Assembly (NCBI RefSeq): GCF_004345705.1
Contig: NZ_SLWV01000002.1
Location: 220,503 to 284,502 of the forward strand
Length of the DNA: 64,000 nucleotides
Direction: 5' to 3'
Origin: Marinisporobacter balticus
Lineage (GTDB): Bacteria > Bacillota > Clostridia > Peptostreptococcales > Thermotaleaceae
Part shown: piece after piece, positions 9,790 to 18,660 of the stretch
Position numbering within the stretch: position 1 is the first letter of the stretch
Layout: the number at the start of each line of letters is the position of its first letter
The notes under the pieces: model-generated
Databases searched by the model: none
Seen by the model: only the letters and a program-made list of their open reading frames with translations
Told to the model about the DNA's origin: nothing
Translations under genes and position numbers: made by a program

Positions 9790-10410
9790 TTATAACATAT
9801 ACATGATAGCATTTACAATAGCAGCCGCTACCGTACTACCACCTTTACGCCCTCTTGTAACAATATATGGCACATCTAGTTTTTCAAATTCTTCCTTAGA
9901 TTCAGCCGCCCCTACAAAACCTACTGGCACCCCTATTACAAGATCAGGTTTTACTTTTCCTTCTTCTATAAACTGTTTTAATTTGAACAATGCAGTAGGT
10001 GCATTACCTATAACAAATATTTTATTCTTCTCATCCATAATGGCTTTTTCCATTGCAGCCATTGCTCTTGTTGTTCCTTTTTCCTTTGCTGCCTTTGCTA
10101 CATCTTCATCCGATATAAAACAATTGACTTCTCCACCATAACTCTCAAGTCTTTTTTTATTAATTCCTGCCATCGCCATTTTTGTATCTGTAACAATATG
10201 CGCCCCTGCTTTTAATGCTTTTTTTGCAAATTCAATCGCTGTAGGAGAAATAATCGTAATATCTGCATATTGAAAATCGGCTGTCGTATGAATGACTCTT
10301 TTTATAATTTTACCTATTTCCTCCGGGAAAGTTTTATCCCCTAATTCTTCTGTTATCATTTCAAAACTTCTCTCTTCAATCAGATGAGGCACCTTTATAT
10401 AATCACTCAT
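9790..10410 (-). CDS. cbiC: Precorrin-8X / cobalt-precorrin-8 methylmutase
   Basis: Moves a methyl group from C11 to C12 to give (cobalt-)hydrogenobyrinate. Visible are the VIHTTADFQYAD block with the catalytic histidine (about residue 40), the IVTDTKMAMAGI segment near 80 and the IGVPVGFVGAAESKE motif near 160. ATG at 10410 is eight bases after AGGAGG. An ATG two codons upstream sits too close to the ribosome binding site. Confidence 0.94.
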   Translation of the reverse strand: MSDYIKVPHLIEERSFEMITEELGDKTFPEEIGKIIKRVIHTTADFQYADITIISPTAIEFAKKALKAGAHIVTDTKMAMAGINKKRLESYGGEVNCFISDEDVAKAAKEKGTTRAMAAMEKAIMDEKNKIFVIGNAPTALFKLKQFIEEGKVKPDLVIGVPVGFVGAAESKEEFEKLDVPYIVTRGRKGGSTVAAAIVNAIMYML

Positions 10411-10422
10411 TTTCATTTCCTC

Positions 10423-11307
10423 CTATTCTTCATCTATTAACCTTACACCGCCTTGCACCATCTTCGTTAAATAATATTTATAATAATGTTGGTGCACGGA
10501 TTTCTCTCTGAATTTAGCGACTAACCCTTTAACATCTACTTTATTTTTTTCAAAAATAATACCCACTACTGTACCACTATGGGCAACATTTACACCGAAA
10601 CAGCCAAACTTTAACGAAAGTTCTATCATATCTTCAATCTTTTGTTTATATAAAATATTTTGATTTGCTAAAGCACTCATTGTTGCTGCTTTACCAAACA
10701 AAGAAAAATCTTTTTTTACATAGCTTTCTTCAAACAATTGATAGGCCTTTTCTACTTTTTCTTTATTTTTTGTTCGAAGCAGTTTATGATCTTGCATTCT
10801 AAAAACTTCTGTATTTAGCTTTTTATGGGATTCAAAAACTAAAATATCCAAATTTGGTTGCCAATCAAAACTTTTAATTCTTCTGCCATTTAAATGATCA
10901 AACAATGTAAGTTTTTTAAAAATCGTACTATCCGTTGGTTCAATTTCAGTACAAATTCTCGCTAATGCGTCTTCTGATAATTTTTTTTCAATTAATTTTG
11001 CTGTAGCAATAGCTGTTGCCCCAATATCTGCTGTACTGCTTGCCATTCCTTTTGCAATGGGAATACGCGAAGAAATATGAATAGAAAAATCATCCCCAAT
11101 TCTTCTTGGTAAACCAAAATATTCTATTGTTTTATACATTGCTGTTATAGCTTTTTTTCTACCTCTATATTTAACGAAATCCTTAGATTCCTCTAGTGTC
11201 ACTACTGTATAAAGATCAATTGGATAAGATATTAATTTTTCTCCCTCTCCAATCTCTCCTTGTAATAATTCTCCACAAGAAGCAGGGCATATCGCTTTAA
11301 CCTTCAT
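10423..11307 (-). CDS. pduX: GHMP-family kinase, PduX-like L-threonine kinase
   Basis: Predicted to phosphorylate L-threonine to threonine-phosphate, the substrate of the CobD decarboxylase encoded immediately upstream. It starts with CPASCGELLQGEIGEG and has the GHMP ATP-binding loop PIAKGMASSTADIGA near residue 90. The C-terminal GVNVAHSGTVVGIIF motif lies near 240. The start ATG follows AGAGGT and overlaps the cobD end by 11 bases. A longer in-frame extension is not supported by a ribosome binding site. Assignment to threonine rather than another small alcohol rests on context. Confidence 0.85.
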   Translation of the reverse strand: MKVKAICPASCGELLQGEIGEGEKLISYPIDLYTVVTLEESKDFVKYRGRKKAITAMYKTIEYFGLPRRIGDDFSIHISSRIPIAKGMASSTADIGATAIATAKLIEKKLSEDALARICTEIEPTDSTIFKKLTLFDHLNGRRIKSFDWQPNLDILVFESHKKLNTEVFRMQDHKLLRTKNKEKVEKAYQLFEESYVKKDFSLFGKAATMSALANQNILYKQKIEDMIELSLKFGCFGVNVAHSGTVVGIIFEKNKVDVKGLVAKFREKSVHQHYYKYYLTKMVQGGVRLIDEE

Positions 11308-12376
11308 ACAATACCTCTTTAAATGCATTGATAAATTTTTCATTCTGTTCTCGATTTTTAATCGCTATTCTGTAAAAAGAAGGATCTAAATTTTTATAAT
11401 TATTACAGCTTCTTATTAAAATTTTCTTTTGTAACAAAGCTTCTCTTATGTCTTTCTTTTCATTTAGTAATTGAAACAATATATAATTTGATGCTGGTTT
11501 ATATACTTTTATTTTGTCTATCTTTTTTAACGCATCATAAAAATAGGCTCTTTCTGATAAAATCCATGCTCTACTTTCCTTAATATAGTCTTTATCCTTT
11601 AAAACCATTCCTGCCATGGCTGCATAACTATTAATGGTCCAAGGCTCTTTATGATCTTTGATTTTCTCTAATAAGTTCACGTTAACAGTAATTCCATATC
11701 CGATTCGAAGTCCTGCAAGTGCATAAAACTTTGTGAGTGCTTTTATGATATATAAATTATCATAATCCTTTATAAAAGGCATCATGCTTACGCTATTTGG
11801 ATCATCCACAAAATCAGTAAAAGCTTCGTCAATCATTAGATTGATGTTCTTTTTTTTGCAACATTCTAGAATTTTAGTCATTTCTTCTCTACCAATAAGC
11901 TGACTTGTTGGATTATTTGGATTACAAATAACCACTAAATCAAGCTTTTCATCTATTGCCTCTAAAAATTGTTCATCTACTTGAAAATTATTTTCTTCCT
12001 TTAAATAATAATAATTAACGTAGCTTCCTGATCTTAGAAGTGCTCTTTCATATTCTAAAAACGTCGGTGCAAGAATCAAGCTTTTTTTAGGCTTCAGATT
12101 TGAAATCATAGAAAATATCACTTCTGTAGCGCCATTTCCCACAGTAATATACTCTTTTTCTAAACCATGATAGGTTGCAATATCTTCTATCAATGTATTG
12201 TATTCAGGATCAGGATAATTTTCAATCACATCCATATTCTCTACCAATGCTTTTTTAAAAGATTTTGGTACACCAAGGGGATTAATATTGGCACTAAAAT
12301 CAATAATTTCTTCTTTTTTTATGCTAAGTCTTTGTGCAATTTCATATATATTCCCACCATGTTTTGCTTTTTTCAT
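11297..12376 (-). CDS. cobD: L-threonine-O-3-phosphate decarboxylase
   Basis: PLP-dependent class I/II aminotransferase-fold enzyme that makes aminopropanol-phosphate, the linker of the cobalamin nucleotide loop. It shows HGGNIYEIAQRLSIKKEEIIDFSANINPLG-type family blocks at the N-terminus, VVICNPNNPTSQLIG near residue 150, LMIDEAFTDF near 180 and the PLP lysine in IIKALTKFYALAGLRIGYG near 210. The 359-residue length is normal. A strong GGAGGGGGG ribosome binding site precedes it, 30 bases after cbiB. Confidence 0.93.
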   Translation of the reverse strand: MKKAKHGGNIYEIAQRLSIKKEEIIDFSANINPLGVPKSFKKALVENMDVIENYPDPEYNTLIEDIATYHGLEKEYITVGNGATEVIFSMISNLKPKKSLILAPTFLEYERALLRSGSYVNYYYLKEENNFQVDEQFLEAIDEKLDLVVICNPNNPTSQLIGREEMTKILECCKKKNINLMIDEAFTDFVDDPNSVSMMPFIKDYDNLYIIKALTKFYALAGLRIGYGITVNVNLLEKIKDHKEPWTINSYAAMAGMVLKDKDYIKESRAWILSERAYFYDALKKIDKIKVYKPASNYILFQLLNEKKDIREALLQKKILIRSCNNYKNLDPSFYRIAIKNREQNEKFINAFKEVLYEG

Positions 12377-12406
12377 TATATCCCCCCTCCTTTGAAGCTT
12401 TACGTA

Positions 12407-13375
12407 TTATAAAGTGATCCCAATTTTCAATATTATAAATACCATGAAACTTACAAATGATGTGCCATACATCATTTGTATACTTCTATTTATATCTTCT
12501 TTTTCTAATACTTTTAATGGATCCCCAATAGTTGGTTTATAAACTTTTTGTCCAAAATAAGTATTTATTCCTCCAATTTGTATCCCTAAAGCTCCAGCTA
12601 CAGCTGATTCTGGATAAGCACAATTTGGACTTTTATGATTCCTTCTATCTCTTTTTATTATTTTTATACAATTTTTCCAATCATATTTTAACGCAAAAGA
12701 TACAATAATCATAAAAAATGCGGTTAATCGAGCTGGAATATAATTTAGCAGATCATCAAATTTTGCAGAAGCCCATCCAAAATAAAGATATCTTTCATTT
12801 TTATATCCAACCATCGAATCAAGCGTGTTCGCAGCTTTATATGCCATTCCAAGTGGCGCTCCACCTAAAATTATATAAAATAAAGGCGCAATGATCCCAT
12901 CTGTTGTATTCTCGGCAACCGTTTCTATGGTAGCCCTTACAATTTCTTCTTCGTTTAGCTGACTCGTTTCTCTTCCTACAATATAAGATAGATATTTTCT
13001 TGCCTCATGAATATTTCCATTTTCTAATTGTAAAAGCACCTTTCTACTTTCAATATCTAAACTTTTCGCTGCTAATATCTGAAAAATAAGAAAACACTCT
13101 ATCCCATAGCCTATATACGGATGAATCAACTTAGCACTATAAATCAATGAAAAGGGGATAAGATACGCAGTACTCACAACGATAATCGTCAAAAATACAC
13201 CAATTAATTTCTCATGATCATTACTTTTACAAAATCGTCTTAAGATTTTTTCTATATTTTTTATACCGCGCCCTACAAATATGATCGGGTGGGGCAAGCA
13301 ATAAGGATCTCCCCATATTAAATCTGCTATATATCCAATCGTTATAATTTTTACCATTATTCCTATCGTGATCAT
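12407..13375 (-). CDS. cbiB: Adenosylcobinamide-phosphate synthase
   Basis: Integral membrane enzyme that attaches aminopropanol or its phosphate to cobyric acid. The signature ADLIWGDPYCLPHPIIFVGRGI lies near the N-terminus, ETVAENTTDGIIAPLFY near residue 150 and CAYPESAVAGALGIQIGG near 245. Several hydrophobic segments are present. Its start lies three bases after the cbiP stop. Confidence 0.94.
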   Translation of the reverse strand: MITIGIMVKIITIGYIADLIWGDPYCLPHPIIFVGRGIKNIEKILRRFCKSNDHEKLIGVFLTIIVVSTAYLIPFSLIYSAKLIHPYIGYGIECFLIFQILAAKSLDIESRKVLLQLENGNIHEARKYLSYIVGRETSQLNEEEIVRATIETVAENTTDGIIAPLFYIILGGAPLGMAYKAANTLDSMVGYKNERYLYFGWASAKFDDLLNYIPARLTAFFMIIVSFALKYDWKNCIKIIKRDRRNHKSPNCAYPESAVAGALGIQIGGINTYFGQKVYKPTIGDPLKVLEKEDINRSIQMMYGTSFVSFMVFIILKIGITL

Positions 13376-13377
13376 CT

Positions 13378-14904
13378 TTATTCCCCTTGAACAATTTTAT
13401 ATATTCTCTCTAAATCGACATTTTCTCGAACAATTTTTGCAAGCTTATCATACTCTTTTTCTTTGAATGCGCTAAAACTTTCTAAATCACTTTCTTTTTC
13501 CTCTAATCCTTTTTCTTTTCTTATATTATTTAAAATCTTCCTTGTAAATAAAATGTTGTCAAATATCCCATGTATGTACGTTCCCATTACATTGCCCGTA
13601 GCATTAATTGCCCCATCTTCAATAGAAGCTTCTTCCCCAAGACTTTTTTTTATGTGATTTAAAACAAAACTCTCTTTTCCTAATTTTGTTTGACCCATAT
13701 GTATTTCATATCCAGTAACAGACATGCCTTTGATTCCTTCAAAAGCATTTTTTGAACTTGCAATAACTTCTGCTTCTACTTGAGTCGTTGTCTTTTCCAT
13801 TTCAAAGACGGTTTCTGCATCTAATAAACCTAGTCCATTGATTTCTTTAATTTCACTTTCTGTTTCATATGGATCACTCAATTTTTTTCCTAACATTTGA
13901 TATCCACCACAAACACCAATAATTGTTTTCCCTTGACGATTTAATCTAAAAATTTCTTCATCTAGTCGCGTTTCTTTTAAGTAAATCAAATCTTCAATAG
14001 TATTTTTTGATCCTGGAATAATGAGTAAATCTGGATTGCCAATCTGTTGCCCTCTCATAACATATCTTAGCTTTACATCCTCTTGTGTTTCAAACACATT
14101 AAAATCTGTAAAATTAGATACATGTGGAAGATACAATACAGCAACTTCTATTTGCCCTTCCCCATCCCTTTTATGCCTAAATCGCTCTGCTAAACTATCC
14201 TCATCTTCTATTTGTACATTATAATAGGGCACTACCCCTAAAACAGGTAGTTTAATTAAATCTTCTATCATCTTAATTCCAGGTTTTAATATTTCTACAT
14301 CTCCACGGAATTTATTAATAATAATCCCTTTTACGCGCTTTCTTTCTTCTTCAGTTAAGAGCATGATGGTTCCATAGATCGATGCAAAAACGCCTCCACG
14401 GTCTATATCTCCAATTAGAATCACGGGTGAATCTGACATTTCTGCCATGCCCATATTGACAATATCTTTGTCTCTTAAGTTAATTTCAGCTGGACTTCCT
14501 GCACCTTCCAATAAAACAATGTCATGTTCTTTCGCTAAATGGTTAAAAGATTCTTTTACCATTTTACCTAAACTTTCTTTGAATGCATGATATTCTATTG
14601 CTGACATGTTTTGATATACTTTTCCATTCAAAATCACTTGACATTTTTTATCTGTTGTTGGCTTTAAAAGAACAGGATTCATAAGTACACTTGGTTGCAC
14701 ACACGCAGCTTCTGCTTGAACCACCTGTGCTCTTCCCATCTCTAATCCTTTTTTTGTAATATAAGAGTTTAGTGCCATATTTTGTGACTTAAAAGGAGCT
14801 ACCTTATAACCATCTTGATAAAAAATTCTACAAAACGCCGCAGTAAGTAGACTTTTTCCTACAGAGGAAGCTGTTCCCTGAAACATCAAACTTTTATTTT
14901 TCAT
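13378..14904 (-). CDS. cbiP: Cobyric acid synthase (glutamine-hydrolysing)
   Basis: ATP- and glutamine-dependent amidation of the b, d, e and g side chains of adenosylcobyrinate a,c-diamide. The N-terminal dethiobiotin-synthase-like domain begins FQGTASSVGKS. LLEGAGSPAEINL lies near residue 130. The C-terminal GATase domain has the nucleophile cysteine in IGVCGGYQMLG near 330 and a TYIHGIFDN histidine motif near 440. ATG at 14904 is preferred over the upstream GTG at 14913. It overlaps the end of cbiA. Confidence 0.94.
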   Translation of the reverse strand: MKNKSLMFQGTASSVGKSLLTAAFCRIFYQDGYKVAPFKSQNMALNSYITKKGLEMGRAQVVQAEAACVQPSVLMNPVLLKPTTDKKCQVILNGKVYQNMSAIEYHAFKESLGKMVKESFNHLAKEHDIVLLEGAGSPAEINLRDKDIVNMGMAEMSDSPVILIGDIDRGGVFASIYGTIMLLTEEERKRVKGIIINKFRGDVEILKPGIKMIEDLIKLPVLGVVPYYNVQIEDEDSLAERFRHKRDGEGQIEVAVLYLPHVSNFTDFNVFETQEDVKLRYVMRGQQIGNPDLLIIPGSKNTIEDLIYLKETRLDEEIFRLNRQGKTIIGVCGGYQMLGKKLSDPYETESEIKEINGLGLLDAETVFEMEKTTTQVEAEVIASSKNAFEGIKGMSVTGYEIHMGQTKLGKESFVLNHIKKSLGEEASIEDGAINATGNVMGTYIHGIFDNILFTRKILNNIRKEKGLEEKESDLESFSAFKEKEYDKLAKIVRENVDLERIYKIVQGE

Positions 14905-16303
14905 TATCTTCACGACTCCTATCTTTATATAGCAAACAATTCTTCACAAAATCCTTTGCCACATTCATATTACTATAAAAATGAATATGTGCATATGCCC
15001 CAAGGGCATTCTTCTTTTTAAATCCACATTTCCACGTCTTTATTTTTTCACCATTTTTGATTTTATCTACGGTATACATACAATCATTTTCTTTATCATC
15101 CTCCACCATAGAACGATGAAATTCATGGGCTTTCACACTATTATTCTCTTTTGCAATGACACAAGGGGCTTCTATATTTACATGTACATATCCAAATCTT
15201 TGTAATCTTTTTGTCATTGTAGCTTCTGTACCAAACACGCCTACCATCTCATACTTTTTTCCCTCTAGCGTTGTAATGCCTTTGGTTAAATACATGAGTC
15301 CTCCACATTCAGCATAAGTAGGCATTCCTTTTTCAATGACTTCTTTCATACTTTTTTTCATAGAAAGATTCTCTTCTAATTCTTTTCCAAACACTTCTGG
15401 AAAGCCTCCTCCTATGTATAAACCATGTAAATTTTTAGGAATTTCTTGATCATATAGGGGACTAAAAAAAATTAAATTTGCGCCTAACTCTTTCAGTAAA
15501 TCTAGATTATCTTCATAATAAAAATTAAAAGATTCATCATAAGCAACGCCAATATTAATATTTTCTACAATTCTTTCTTGTATTGTAGGTCTTAAATTTA
15601 AATCCTTTGCTTCATTTCCAATGGCTACTAAAGCATCTATATCTATGGTTTTTTCTACCATATCTCCTATTTCTTCTATTTTTGTTTCTAAATCTTTTAC
15701 TTCAACGCTAGGAATCAATCCTAAATGTCTACTTTCTAATTGAATATTGGGATTGGGTTTTAAATACCCTACACATTTTATTTTTGTATCTCTTTCTATA
15801 ATTTCTTTCAGTAGCTCATAATGTGCCTCTCCAGAAATATTATTAATAATAATTCCCTTTATATCTACATCATGATCATATTGTTTATATCCTAGGACTT
15901 GTGCAGCTGCACTTAAAGACATACCTTTTCCATTTATAATCAATATGACTGGCGCCTCAATAATCTTTGAAACATGGGCAGTACTTCCTGCATCTCTTTG
16001 TGTGCCATATCCATCATATAAACCCATAACCCCTTCTACAATGGATATATCCTTATCTAATGCATTTTTCATAAATAAATTCAGAACCGTTTCTTCATTT
16101 AACATCCAACTATCTAAATTTCTAGATTTATTTTTTGTAACAAAACTATGAAAAGCAGGATCTATATAATCAGGTCCTACTTTAAAAGGACCTACATTGC
16201 ATCCCCTTTTTTTTAGGGCAGCCATAATACCTGTGGAAATCGTTGTTTTTCCCACACCACTTTGGGTTCCTGCTAATACCAATCTAGGTAGTCCCATATC
16301 CAT
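14894..16303 (-). CDS. cbiA: Cobyrinic acid a,c-diamide synthase
   Basis: First gene after the cobalamin riboswitch. Amidates the a and c side chains using ATP and glutamine. It has a P-loop-like LAGTQSGVGKTTISTG at the N-terminus, the VEGVMGLYDG motif near residue 90 and the GATase cysteine in YAECGGLMYLTKG near 330. Three closely spaced ATGs (16306, 16303, 16297) follow AAGGGG. 16303 is listed, but 16297 has the most usual spacing, so the exact start is uncertain by a few codons. Confidence 0.94.
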   Translation of the reverse strand: MDMGLPRLVLAGTQSGVGKTTISTGIMAALKKRGCNVGPFKVGPDYIDPAFHSFVTKNKSRNLDSWMLNEETVLNLFMKNALDKDISIVEGVMGLYDGYGTQRDAGSTAHVSKIIEAPVILIINGKGMSLSAAAQVLGYKQYDHDVDIKGIIINNISGEAHYELLKEIIERDTKIKCVGYLKPNPNIQLESRHLGLIPSVEVKDLETKIEEIGDMVEKTIDIDALVAIGNEAKDLNLRPTIQERIVENINIGVAYDESFNFYYEDNLDLLKELGANLIFFSPLYDQEIPKNLHGLYIGGGFPEVFGKELEENLSMKKSMKEVIEKGMPTYAECGGLMYLTKGITTLEGKKYEMVGVFGTEATMTKRLQRFGYVHVNIEAPCVIAKENNSVKAHEFHRSMVEDDKENDCMYTVDKIKNGEKIKTWKCGFKKKNALGAYAHIHFYSNMNVAKDFVKNCLLYKDRSREDNEK

Positions 16304-16311
16304 CATCCCCT

Positions 16312-16344
16312 TATAAAAAATACCCTAACCAACATTGGCTAGGG
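16312..16344 (-). terminator. Riboswitch-linked intrinsic terminator upstream of cbiA
   Basis: Read on the minus strand, CCCTAGCCAA and TTGGTTAGGG form a ten-base-pair stem with a TG loop (one G-U pair), followed by a run of T residues just before the cbiA ribosome binding site. Its position directly after the cobalamin aptamer fits a B12-responsive transcription-termination switch for the whole downstream operon. Confidence 0.85.
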
Positions 16345-16364
16345 CATGAATATACTAAAATTCT

Positions 16365-16556
16365 ACTTTCCTTCCCGCCGAAGGTACTGCAACGAATAAA
16401 ATAGGTAAGTCTCCTGACTCGTGAATCAATTTACTCTCAACGTCTTCCCTGTATAATACAAGTGACTTTTAGTTGATTTCATCCTCACTTACAGTAGCGG
16501 GGGCTGTGTCGGAATCTCACCGAACTTCCTTTTTCAGTCTTATGACACCTATTTTT
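16365..16556 (-). ncRNA. Cobalamin (B12) riboswitch aptamer
   Basis: On the minus strand the aptamer starts with AAATAGGT, which pairs with ACCTATTT to form P1. The conserved core includes GGGAAGACG, the GCTACTGTAA core element and the B12-box AGTCAGGAGAC. A CCTTC/GAAGG hairpin after P1 could be the P13 partner of the kissing loop. It sits in the leader of cbiA, 40 bases before a strong terminator. By analogy with known Cobalamin riboswitches, adenosylcobalamin binding would favour termination. Confidence 0.92.
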
Positions 16557-16574
16557 TCTTATTTACTTTATTTT

Positions 16575-16603
16575 ATCCTATCAAAAAATGACATGTATTT
16601 CAA
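16575..16603 (-). promoter_or_regulatory. Probable sigma-A promoter of the cobalamin operon
   Basis: On the minus strand TTGAAA (-35) and TAGGAT (-10) are separated by 17 bases. They lie just ahead of the riboswitch aptamer and after the cobC stop codon. Confidence 0.55.
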
Positions 16604-16631
16604 TCTATTTTACATAATATGCACATATATT

Positions 16632-17228
16632 TTACTGATTAAAAGCAGTCAATACAGGAAAGCCATCTATCATTTCAATGGTAGATATTCCACAATAATC
16701 CACTTTGTACTTCCAATAATCTTCTATTCCTCTTCCAATCAGATAAGCTAAAATTGCACGGATACATCCAGCATGAATTACCATTAAGATATTTCCTTTT
16801 TTATACGTATGCATAATTTTTTCAACTTCTTTTGTAACTCTTTCATACATTTGGCTGACACTTTCCCCTTTAAGGGCCGACATCCCTATCCAATCATTTT
16901 CCCACTCTTTTAATTTTTGTGGGTATTTTTCTTTTATTTCTTTGTAGCTTAATCCTTCCCACAACCCAAAATTCATTTCTCTTAAATTTCTTTCTATGGT
17001 TATTTTCACATGATGATTTCTATTGATAATTTCTGCCGTTTTCATTGTTCTATCTAAATCACTACTTATAATATGATCTATATTTTTACGTTTTAATTTT
17101 TCACGAACCTTTTCTGCCTGTAAAAACCCTTTTTGAGTTAAGCAACTATCATCCCAACCATAATATAATCCGGCAGCATTATGCTCCGTCTCTCCATGTC
17201 TTACAAATATTAATTCAATCAAACTCAT
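16632..17228 (-). CDS. cobC: Alpha-ribazole phosphatase-like histidine phosphatase
   Basis: Phosphoglycerate-mutase-superfamily phosphatase, expected to dephosphorylate alpha-ribazole-5'-phosphate (or the cobalamin phosphate) at the end of nucleotide loop assembly. The catalytic RHGE motif is in VRHGETEHN near residue 10. The second histidine is in MVIHAGCIRAILAY near 150. It is 198 residues long and ten bases after cobS. The family is broad, and function is assigned from the cobU-cobS context. Confidence 0.85.
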   Translation of the reverse strand: MSLIELIFVRHGETEHNAAGLYYGWDDSCLTQKGFLQAEKVREKLKRKNIDHIISSDLDRTMKTAEIINRNHHVKITIERNLREMNFGLWEGLSYKEIKEKYPQKLKEWENDWIGMSALKGESVSQMYERVTKEVEKIMHTYKKGNILMVIHAGCIRAILAYLIGRGIEDYWKYKVDYCGISTIEMIDGFPVLTAFNQ

Positions 17229-17238
17229 CCCCTGCTTT

Positions 17239-17964
17239 CTAAATGATTAGAAAATAGAACAAATAAACAAGCTCTGATAACTCACACAAAGCCCCTAATG
17301 TATCTCCAGTCATTCCTCCAATTTTGCTGCTAATATGCCTTACATACCAAAGGCTAAAACATAATCCTATCAACATAAAAGGAAGTGCCCAAATATTTAT
17401 AAGGGATATGACAGCTGTGATACTCATAGCGATCATTACATGTTTATTGTTTGTCTTTCCTATGAACATATTTCCCATCCCACTGCTTCTGGCATAAATA
17501 GAAAATCTTGCTCCATAAATAATACATAACCTTGAAAAAACAGGCATAAGTAATAAGATTTCATACACTTTTGAAAGATCCAAGCTATTTATAAATGCAA
17601 TTTTCAAAATCAAACTCAAAAAAATTACTAATGCAGCATTTGTTCCTAATCTACTATCTTTCATAATTTCTAGTATTCGGTCCTTAGGTCGATTACTATA
17701 AACACCATCAAAGGTATCTCCTAATCCATCTAGATGCAATCCTCCTGTAATAAAAACTTCTACAATAACAGCCATAACAGAAGCCAAAAATGCACCACCT
17801 AATTTATAACCAATATAGTGAACAGATACAACGAACATACCAATAATCAATCCTACAAGTGGAAAATAGATGATTCCTTCTGAAAAATCCTTTTCATCTG
17901 CTTTTAAATTTATGTTAATAGGAATTCGCGTTAAAAATTGTAGGATTAAAACAAATTTTTTCAT
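17239..17964 (-). CDS. cobS: Adenosylcobinamide-GDP ribazoletransferase
   Basis: Polytopic membrane enzyme that joins alpha-ribazole to adenosylcobinamide-GDP. It shows the family start LQFLTRIPI, the GGLHLDGLGDTFDGVYSNR-type catalytic block near residue 75 with metal-binding aspartates, and RLGTNAALVIF near 110. Six or so hydrophobic stretches follow. It lies 16 bases after cobU. Confidence 0.93.
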   Translation of the reverse strand: MKKFVLILQFLTRIPININLKADEKDFSEGIIYFPLVGLIIGMFVVSVHYIGYKLGGAFLASVMAVIVEVFITGGLHLDGLGDTFDGVYSNRPKDRILEIMKDSRLGTNAALVIFLSLILKIAFINSLDLSKVYEILLLMPVFSRLCIIYGARFSIYARSSGMGNMFIGKTNNKHVMIAMSITAVISLINIWALPFMLIGLCFSLWYVRHISSKIGGMTGDTLGALCELSELVYLFYFLII

Positions 17965-17980
17965 AAAGCATTATTTCCTC

Positions 17981-18541
17981 CTATTTCAATTTCATGGGTA
18001 GTCCTGAAACAGTAAAATATACTTCTTCTGCCTCTTTTGCAATGATTTGATTCATTCTTCCTGCAATATCTCTAAATATCCGTGATATTCTGTTTTCTGG
18101 TACAATTCCCATGCCTAACTCATTGGTAACCATAATGCACCATAAGTCATTTTCACGAATAGACCCCATCATTTTTTTGATCTGTTTTTTTATTTTTTCT
18201 TCAATTTTATCAATTTCTTCATGACTTATTTTATCCCAACATACATCCTCTTCGAACATTAAATTGGTAACCATAATCGTAATACAGTCTATCAAAATAA
18301 TTTTATATTCTTTATCTATTCCTTGTATCAACGTATGTAAGTCCTTGTATCCTTCGTAAGTAATCCAATCCTTTGGTCTTGACTCCCTATGTTTTTTAAT
18401 TCTATCCTTCATGCCTTCATCAAAAGGAATAGCTGTAGCCAAATAAACAACCGATTTTTCTGATTTTTTTGCTAAATCCTCAGCAAAATTACTTTTTCCG
18501 CTTCTTGCACCACCTGTAACCAATGTGATTTTTCCAGTCAT
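17981..18541 (-). CDS. cobU: Adenosylcobinamide kinase / adenosylcobinamide-phosphate guanylyltransferase
   Basis: Bifunctional enzyme that activates adenosylcobinamide as the GDP derivative. It has a P-loop LVTGGARSGKS (residues 7-17), the VYLATA segment near 35 and WCIMVTNELGMGIVPE near 125 with the CobU signature. ATG at 18541 follows AGAGGTGATC. A longer reading of eight codons upstream has no ribosome binding site. It is first gene of cobU-cobS-cobC. No clear promoter is visible in the 44 bases between it and the preceding terminator. Confidence 0.93.
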   Translation of the reverse strand: MTGKITLVTGGARSGKSNFAEDLAKKSEKSVVYLATAIPFDEGMKDRIKKHRESRPKDWITYEGYKDLHTLIQGIDKEYKIILIDCITIMVTNLMFEEDVCWDKISHEEIDKIEEKIKKQIKKMMGSIRENDLWCIMVTNELGMGIVPENRISRIFRDIAGRMNQIIAKEAEEVYFTVSGLPMKLK

Positions 18542-18584
18542 ATGATCACCTCTTTCTATCCACATGCTACCCTTTATGCTATTT

Positions 18585-18619
18585 CAAAAAAATAAGTCCC
18601 ATTTTAGTGGGCCTTATTT
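18585..18619 (-). terminator. Intrinsic terminator of the lipase gene
   Basis: Minus strand: AAATAAGGCCCACTAAAA and TGGGACTTATTT form a stem with one bulge, followed by TTTTTTT. It separates the lipase gene from cobU. Confidence 0.75.
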
Positions 18620-18660
18620 CACTAAACTAAACTATATCAGATTTTTTATATACATGCAAT

